DNA from: Isoetes taiwanensis
Taxonomy: Eukaryota; Streptophyta; Lycopodiopsida; Isoetales; Isoetaceae
Length of the DNA: 64,000 bases
Reading direction: 5' to 3'
Assembly: GCA_021234155.1 (NCBI GenBank)
Contig: JAJEKV010000034.1
Location: 1,860,001-1,924,000 of the forward strand
The notes below the pieces were generated by a model. That model did not search any database and had not been told where the DNA came from. It saw only the letters and a program-made list of their open reading frames with translations. This document shows positions 56,820-64,000 of the stretch, piece after piece. A program made the translations under genes and the position numbers. The stretch's first letter is position 1, and each line of letters starts with the position of its first letter.

Positions 56820-57090
56820 ATTTATGATTCAAGATCTTAGTGCTCTTAAATACTTTATGTAAGTTGAACGACATCTAAGAAAAATATTTCTTAGTGACAT
56901 CACCGTTTGAAAAAAAAAAGAGAGAGAGCTCAAATCCACCGAAAACCTGGAATGAGGAACCCTGGGACTCGAAAGCAATAGAATGTTTTCTTTACAATGG
57001 GCAATTTTCGAATAAGGGTATATCCTACCATGGTTAGGAGTTAGCAGTTATCATTGTTTAACAGTTAACGTCAAAATAACTTGTAACTAG
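56820..57090. repeat. Unknown dispersed repeat, copy 2 (3' part)
   Basis: It matches the second half of copy 1 (TTCAAGATCTTAGTG, AGAAAAATATTTCTTAG, GAACCCTGGGACTCGA, GGGTATATCCTAC, AACTTGTAACTA). Confidence 0.65.
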
Positions 57091-57129
57091 TTTTGGTAGC
57101 CAAAATAAAAATTCAGATTTGAACAATTT

Positions 57130-58537
57130 GAACATTTTTTTGCCTGCTCTGCCACAACCATGATCTGAACAATTTGGCAATTCAGATTTGAACAATTGCC
57201 TGATCCCTCTACCGTGCCGCAACCATGGGATATGGTGCCCTTCTCCCCTTCTATTTTTTAGCCTAATGGACTCTGCTCATTCTTTAATGCAGAGGCAAGT
57301 ATCGCATTTGTGGTCTTTGTGAGGAAATTTAGATTTGTGTGGTGATCCCTTCCTACTTTGCCACGAGCAAGTACTACAAAAAACTATGCTTTTGCAGTTC
57401 CTTGGCCAGTAATGCAACCCGCTTAGGTACTGACAACATTTGCTGGAGCTCGGTTCTTAAATCTAGAACCTTTGGTGGTCGGGTCTTGGCGCTGATGGTG
57501 TATATCAGCCTTTGCAAATGTGCATCTCTTTGAGTCTCCATCTGTTAGGCCACTTCTCCTTTGGGCTTTGTTTTACCCACTAACAACATACCCTAATGCT
57601 CCATTTCTCAAAGGACTGCTTACTGCATGGGAAACTATACGATCTCTATTTTCTTTTCACTATCTTGCACATACTAGCCCTATTGCAAGCCATTGGTGGA
57701 TTCCCTTGACCTGGGAAGAGTTTAGAACTAAGTTCCTCCTTTTAAGATGGAATCGGGCTATTTGGCAGAAGGTGTCTTCAGTTCTGCCTCCAATAGCACA
57801 GGTGGATGCCCCTCAGCTTTGGGTGGTACATGAGCTTGTCAAAGCAGATAAGTTGGTGAACTCCATGTATAAGATCTTGCTTGCTGCTGAAGTCATAGCT
57901 CCTTCAGCAAAGTGGTCTTTGGTCATCCCTAGATACCAGCAGAAAGCAATATGGAAATGGGTATGGGATAAATTGCTCCATCCCAGAATATCTGTTTTGT
58001 GGTCGCAAATCATTCATCACTGTATGCGCATTAATATTATGGCACACAGATTTCGTCCAGAGGTGTATGCACTTTGTCTCCTATGTGTGGAGAGGGACGA
58101 GACAATTGAGTACTGCTTCTTCCTGTGTCAACATGTCAGGCATGCTTGGATGTGGCTTCAAGACCTTTTTCACTGCAGTTTGAATAGCCAGTAGGTGTTA
58201 TTAACAGTCTACCCAACCTGTTGGGAAAGTTTGACACAAAGGGCTCTGGATGGATCATTTGGTCCAACAATGAATTATCAAAGCATTTAGGTCCTCATGA
58301 GTAGCTAATGAAGTGAAGAGCCGTATTTGGGAGCATTACCTTCACATTCACACTTACTCATTTACTTTTGCTCTCTCCTTATTCTATTTAGATGTTGCAT
58401 ACGGATGGGATAGATTTGCTCTTATGGATACTTTCTCCACTGAGTTTTTAATCCCCATTGTACCTTGTTTATAACTTTATCCGAATAATAAAAGCTCGCG
58501 TCCTTCGGAAAAAAAAAAAAAAAAAAAAAAAAAAAAA
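57130..58537 (+). mobile_element. 5'-truncated LINE with decayed ORF2 end and poly(A)
   Basis: A 224-codon frame (57520-58194) resembles the region after the RT of plant LINEs. It has the zf-RVT-like motif ALCLLCVERDETIEYCFFLC and HVRHAWMWLQDLF. The 3' part reads AATAATAAAAGCTCGCGTCC before A29 at 58509-58537. It is more decayed than the LINE at 45303 and belongs to another family. The 5' limit is approximate. Confidence 0.7.
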
Positions 58538-58714
58538 CAAGATTTTTGAGAATCTATTGATTTCAAGTAGGAAAAGAAATATTCGCGGCAACCTTGATTG
58601 CCGCAATAAATTTCTTGTAAAGATTAAAAACGTTACTAGCACTATAGATTGTGCGAAAGGCTAAAGCTACTTTTAGGATTTTGAATTAATTAATATAATG
58701 CAAAAAAAAAGAAT

Positions 58715-59065
58715 TATGGGTAGATGACATTTTGGATTAAGCTTTTTGGCATGATCCAACACTTTGTGGAACAATATTTCACATCATGGAAAAAAAATAG
58801 ACATGAATGCACACGTGCTTGCCTTATCTTACATAATACAATAGAATATGTTGGCACTTCGCTTTCCAACTTGCAATATCTACATAATATAATAGAATAT
58901 GTTGGCACTTCGGTTTTCATGTGTAAATAACGCCTGCATGTAGATATGTCAGTATGGTTATTTATAGTTCAAGATCTTAGTATTCTTAAATAATATATGT
59001 AAGTCGAATGACATCCAAGTAAAATATTTGCCCCATAATAAATGACATCATCCTTAGCCACTAAT
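58715..59065. repeat. Unknown dispersed repeat, copy 3
   Basis: It matches copy 1 from its start (ACACGTGCTTGCCTTATC), with a local duplication of the TAATAGAATATGTTGGCACTTC block, through TTCAAGATCTTAGTA to about 59065. In minus-strand translation the duplicated block gives the twice-seen VPTYSI, a by-product. Confidence 0.65.
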
Positions 59066-59105
59066 ATATTTTGCCTCAAATCAATTAAATTCTCATTTTT
59101 GGTTG

Positions 59106-59335
59106 TAGGGGCAAACCCTTGCTCATGTGGGTTTTCAGCATATTCTAAGCATATGCTGGATATTCTTAGAATATACTGGAAACTGCTCCAAACTGGCTCT
59201 TCCCTGTAAACTTGTGGTTGCCTCTGTGGGTGGTCCAGCCCAGTCGCCTATGTTATCGAACTGGCAAACCGGCATCCATGCTACAGTTCACAGTGGCGCA
59301 ATACAGGGTACGCCTGTGGCAGACTTCTAAATTTT
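59106..59335 (+). repeat. Repeat related to the CACTA inner right part
   Basis: GGGGCAAACCCTTGCTCATGTGGG and AT-rich GCATAT motifs here match, inverted, the sequence ending at 38912. TGTAAACTTG follows in both. It may be the end of an element that brought in the gene fragments downstream; no opposite end is seen in the window. Confidence 0.4.
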
Positions 59336-59394
59336 TTCTTGAATCGGGCTTGAACTTGGTGGATGCATAAGATGCTTGTGCGAGCGCCTTGAAT

Positions 59395-59679
59395 CTAAGC
59401 TTCGGAATATGATGAACTCTGTAATCGGGCATAGAAGCCATGTTTGCATATTTAGGGCATTTCAGTGCATTTCCAAAACAAGTATATGGTTATATGGTTC
59501 AACAACGCTTCCATAAGAACTACCTTCTTATATGCATCTCATTATCACTTCATGTTTTGCAGCTTGCCTTCATTGTGGTAGTCTTCCCGTGCTTATTATT
59601 GGCATACATGGGCCAAGCAGCATATCTTAGAGTACGTTTAGATGAAATTAAGGATGGTTTTATACTCTATTCCAGGTAG
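59395..59679 (+). pseudogene. KUP/HAK potassium transporter fragment
   Basis: GIEAMFAYLGHFSAF at 59420-59475 and, after a short intron ending TTTTGCAG at 59560, LAFIVVVFPCLLLAYMGQAAYL (59561-59627, partial quote of a membrane segment) match the conserved core of plant KUP/HAK/KT K+ transporters, which normally have about 12 membrane helices and 700-800 residues. Just upstream, LCITG of the family motif is visible only after allowing a small slip near 59428. The rest of the protein is absent. This is a broken fragment. Confidence 0.75.
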
Positions 59680-60229
59680 GCTAAACCCCTAGATTTGTCG
59701 CTTCGTAACTTGAAGGCAAGGCCGTGTATTTATTTGGCTCTCTTATTTATATGTGTGTCTTAAAAACGATTTTTAGGCCAACCTCGGTTGGCATTTTGGC
59801 ACCAGCTCAGTTGGCATATTGGCATGCTTGAAAGGTTGGACCAATGATTGTGATCCAAGGTTTCAGCCTTGATTGTGCTCCTCATTAGCAAAACAGAAGC
59901 AGGGACTAAATCGTTACCCCTTTACATCTTTTGCATAAAACGATGAAAGTTGGAATTTTGTTTTTGCTGAAAACCTAACCCATTTGGGGGTCTCAATTTA
60001 ACTCCTCTGGCTCGTTAAACATTAGCTCACTTCTAACATTGATCATAACATGACAGGAGAATTATGAAAGCATTTTGTTTTTCTCATGGCTTTATTCTTT
60101 AGGCCTACTTGTGAGCTGTTGTTGCATTGTGATTATTATACCTCTTAAATAAAGTAAAGCCTTGAGATTAGACTTGGCTTTGAACTCCATTATATAGGTG
60201 AACATACTGTGATGGACGGGTCGGCATTG
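59680..60229. other. Spacer between two gene fragments
   Basis: AT-rich and non-coding; AGTTGGCATTTTGGC-like short repeats lie at 59790-59820. No feature was recognised. Confidence 0.35.
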
Positions 60230-61143
<914 letters not shown>

Positions 61144-62199
61144 GTATAAACTCTACCACAATAATGCAGAAACTAAAACTTGCATTATATTGTTGTTTAG
61201 CACTTAAATGATGTAAAACATATGCGTTATTCAGTATCTAAAGTATATATCCTGAGCAAAAGCTTCATTTTAAAAGAGAGGGGTGACTTTTATCTATCAA
61301 CAGGAGCATCAATTCAAGATTTTGATATGCAGTGTGTAGGTACCATTAACAATGAGCAAGAAACAGAAATAATACTAGCAAAAATGTCGATTCCTGCATT
61401 TTAAAACTGCAAGCATGTTTATCTTGATGGTAAAAGGTCGTTTATGTTGAAGATTGCATAAGATATCTTATGATCTAATAGTTACTGACATTCTTATTAG
61501 TAGAAAATAGCAAGACATTATTTTTAAGATCTATACCAACTGATAATCACTTGTGATAGATATCAACTATGAAGCATTATATTAATATGGAGGAAACCTT
61601 ACCCCTGTTTTATACAGTGAATGCTGTAGAGCTCTAACTTATTTTATCTTAGGCTTGAAAATTTCTTTCGCTCAAAATTTATGTGAACCTGGAATGCGTA
61701 CCCATTTCTAATTTGAAACAGGCTTTTATGCTATTCTCCCATTTCTCTTGTAGATGCAAGGTGGGTTAGGCTGTGGACTCCAAATTTTACCACTGGTGGT
61801 CCGTCTTTTGCAGCTTCTAATTGCTTGAAAAAATCCATAATAAGGTATGAAGTGGGTCTCATGTTCATTAATAGAAGCTATTGACCATATTTTTTGTTAC
61901 CTTCTGCCCAAAATTTGTGGCAAGCGTCTTGTATAGATGCTTTTGAATGGAGTGAATTCGCTGGGCTTGCAGACCAAAGAAACAAAATGTCATTATTAAG
62001 GGAATCACAAAGAAGCACTTCTTTGCTAGTCTCTTTAAGGATTCTTAATGTCTTTATCATGGTGAGTTACTTCGTTCAATAGCTTTCTCTATCTTGAAGT
62101 TGGCTTAGACATATGTTCTCAAGTCTTAAACTTTTGTATCTTATGCTTTAAGGTTTACTTAATTTTTCAAGCGAAGCTCCTCACCTTTCGTTTTTTATT
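61144..62199. other. Non-coding stretch after the isomerase exons
   Basis: If the gene continued this would be intron. I see no exon for the expected C-terminal part and no transposon signature. Confidence 0.4.
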
Positions 62200-62580
62200 T
62201 CGGTCCAGTTATGCGGAGCATTGATGTTGGCGATGGTAATAGAAATACAAGGCCGGGCAATAACGTCTCCTGGTTGGTGAGAGCTTAGAAAAAATTAATT
62301 CCTTACTTTTATAAGTAATAGAATGAAAACATAGTCATGTCTTTGGCAAACTCATTATTTAGCTAACAGTTTTTTAGTAGATTTTGCCTCATGGCATTTG
62401 CTTTTGTCTTTGCCAAGTATGTAGCTTTTTTGACAAGAGTGTGTAATCAACAGGTGCTTAATAATTCTAGGAGTTGTGACCATCCTAGCAGGAGCATTGG
62501 GCAATGTGAAAACATCTAAAATGTCATTTATTGCTGCAGCAGTTGGCTCTGGTGCTTTTGCCCTGGCCTTGTTCCCAAAG
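62200..62580 (+). pseudogene. Possible exons of an unrecognised membrane protein
   Basis: 62215-62273 reads MRSIDVGDGNRNTRPGNN in frame and ends near a GTGAGA donor. 62470-62580 reads ILGVVTILAGALGNV and AAAVGSGAFALALFPK, a hydrophobic segment, and ends AAAG/GTAATT. The phase between the two does not fit cleanly. It is on the same strand as the KUP and isomerase fragments. No family is recognised. Confidence 0.3.
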
Positions 62581-62699
62581 GTAATTGGTGCTTTTTGTTC
62601 CATTGTTTGCTTTTCTACACTGCCATATTTGTGCATGAATTCCAATATCTATACTGCTTATTTCTTGTTAATGTTTCATAATTCTTTTGTGTAGATCAT

Positions 62700-64000
62700 A
62701 GTCCTTGCAGCTTAGGAGCTACTGCTAACTCGTGAACCAGATTTGCTTGCAGTACTCCACAATTTTCCACCCAGTAACCCTTAGCTTGGCATAAGCTTAT
62801 TTTGAGAACAAATACAAACTATTGTCGCTACAGGAATATGTATGTACAAACAGAGAATGCTATCAAATACATTAAACTCCAATGCAATGCAGGGGGAACG
62901 CGCCTCTATTTCTTGTCCCAAATTCTCGATAACTTTTTCCATGTTTCAGTATGAACTTCATAGCCACGGTCTAAGAAGAAAAATCAACTTCTAGACTCCT
63001 AGATCATCACATAAAGCAACAAATGTACAGAATACCTGTCCAGTATATTTTCATCTTCCTGTCCAGTATATGTTCATCTTCCTTTATAAACCTTGCCGAA
63101 GGATCCCTCTCAATGGCATGGGAGTTTCCTATCCTGTTGCTGATCAAGAGCATTGCGATAACTCAACAGATGAGATATAAGGATATCAGAAGTATAAGGT
63201 TGGGTTCAGTTCTAGACCCCTTCATCTTAGGGAGCTTTTCCTTGCAATAAATGTGCACAGGGTGACCAAATTAACAAGGAAAGAAGGAAGAGGATAAAGA
63301 AAGAATAGGGAACAAGGCGTAAAACAATAGCCCAAGCAGCAGAAATCGTGACCCAGTTATGCAATGCCCTGGTTAAATGCCCAGTTAGATAACGCCTGGT
63401 TAAAGGCCCTAGTTAAATGCACTAGTTAGGTGCCTCCTGTGGAAAATGCCCTGGTTAAATGCATAAGTACAGCAGTCATGTGAATAAAGCCCATTGCTCG
63501 TGACAATGAAGAGTGCAGATATTTGCCATTGCTATTATCAGCAGCAAAGCCATCTCAGCATAATATTCCATCCAAGAAAGAGCTTTGCTATGGTTCAGAA
63601 CTAAGGCATAGCTCCAAATGCAAAAAATGGGCTAAAAAGAAAGGGCAAAATGCATACTTCCAGATAGCCAGAAGCAGAGAAAATTGACCTGCTGCATGAA
63701 AATAGGCATGCCGAATTGTGTTAGCATTCACAAAGTATCTATCTAAAACTCATTCCAAAGCAACACTTACCTTCTGGCATTAGACTATAAACCTTCGCAA
63801 AAGTTCCTGAGGCAACTGAAAAGAAAAAACATCAACATTAAATCTTTATGGAGTATATAAGCAGAGTAAGTGAGAAGAGCTACCAGAGGGGTTTCCTTTC
63901 TCTGATGCAATACGGGTGTATATTTCATGTCTTACGTAATTAGCCAAAACATGTGGAAGATCCAAATTCGTGCACCTGAGATTTGGATATTTCTTGACAA
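62700..64000. other. Window end, no recognised features
   Basis: Only a short imperfect repeat, ATGCCCTGGTTAAATGC (63365-63465, about four variants), stands out. No gene or transposon was recognised. Confidence 0.4.

Noticed and set aside
57240-58194. Host gene similar to a plant transposase or MULE
   Set aside because: The Cys pattern and Trp-rich tail with a following poly(A) fit the end of LINE ORF2; no MULE or hAT transposase motif is present.
61222-61404. C-terminal exon of ribose-5-phosphate isomerase
   Set aside because: The translation lacks the expected DNYI.D.YF and GVVEHGLF motifs and has no good acceptor at its start.

Overview
This window is nuclear DNA of a land plant with a large, transposon-rich genome. 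The evidence is plant Ty1/copia and Ty3/gypsy chromovirus elements, a CACTA transposon with plant-type termini, plant LINEs, and fragments of plant genes (SEN1/MAA3-like helicase, LRR protein, KUP/HAK potassium transporter, plastid-type ribose-5-phosphate isomerase). The species cannot be fixed from the sequence; a fern, lycophyte or gymnosperm would fit, but that is inference. Only one gene looks intact: an intronless glutaredoxin-like protein at 53529-55277 (+).

The first 41 kb is a nest of elements whose boundaries can be read to the base. Outermost is a short, coding-free LTR retrotransposon on the minus strand (28-41254, 5-bp target duplication GCATG). A CACTA-type transposon of 38.5 kb (751-39229, 3-bp duplication TAT) is inserted in the last bases of its left LTR. 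Inside the CACTA element are a Ty1/copia element (9234-14501, duplication CCCAG, two 235-bp LTRs that appear identical) and a Ty3/gypsy chromovirus (24888-38275, duplication ATAGC, about 1.6-kb LTRs). Without these two, the CACTA element is about 19.8 kb. It carries several host-gene-like fragments, all on the minus strand: an unrecognised exon that the copia element interrupts, an LRR protein fragment, an endonuclease/exonuclease/phosphatase-like fragment, and five or more exons of the C-terminal half of a SEN1/MAA3-like helicase with introns kept. It also holds a long palindromic element (4775-7160), a small TIR element (14976-15694), arrays of subterminal repeats and a Cys-rich tandem repeat. 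No CACTA transposase was recognised, so this looks like a gene-capturing non-autonomous element.

The copia element is the most striking part. A 298-nt GT-AG intron with a CTAAC branch-point candidate lies exactly inside the protease active-site motif. Splicing restores D-S-G-A-T; the unspliced frame meets three successive stop codons (TAA TAA TGA). This would let one RNA give Gag alone when unspliced and Gag-Pol when spliced. The chromovirus has a long leader with five copies of a 73-nt double palindrome and extra unrecognised ORFs before gag. Many of its frame breaks are 1-2 base changes at CAG/CTG/CGG sites, which may be a consensus error in the assembly rather than biology.

From 41.3 to 53 kb there are older remnants: a diverged LTR, a tRNA-derived SINE, a tandem repeat, a 5'-truncated LINE, a gypsy integrase remnant, a pogo/jerky-like transposase pseudogene and a non-autonomous hAT element with an 8-bp target duplication. 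After the glutaredoxin-like gene come three copies of an unknown dispersed repeat, two more LINE pieces, and then partial genes on the plus strand: a KUP/HAK fragment, a ribose-5-phosphate isomerase fragment with three clean exons, and a possible membrane-protein exon. The last 1.3 kb holds nothing recognisable.
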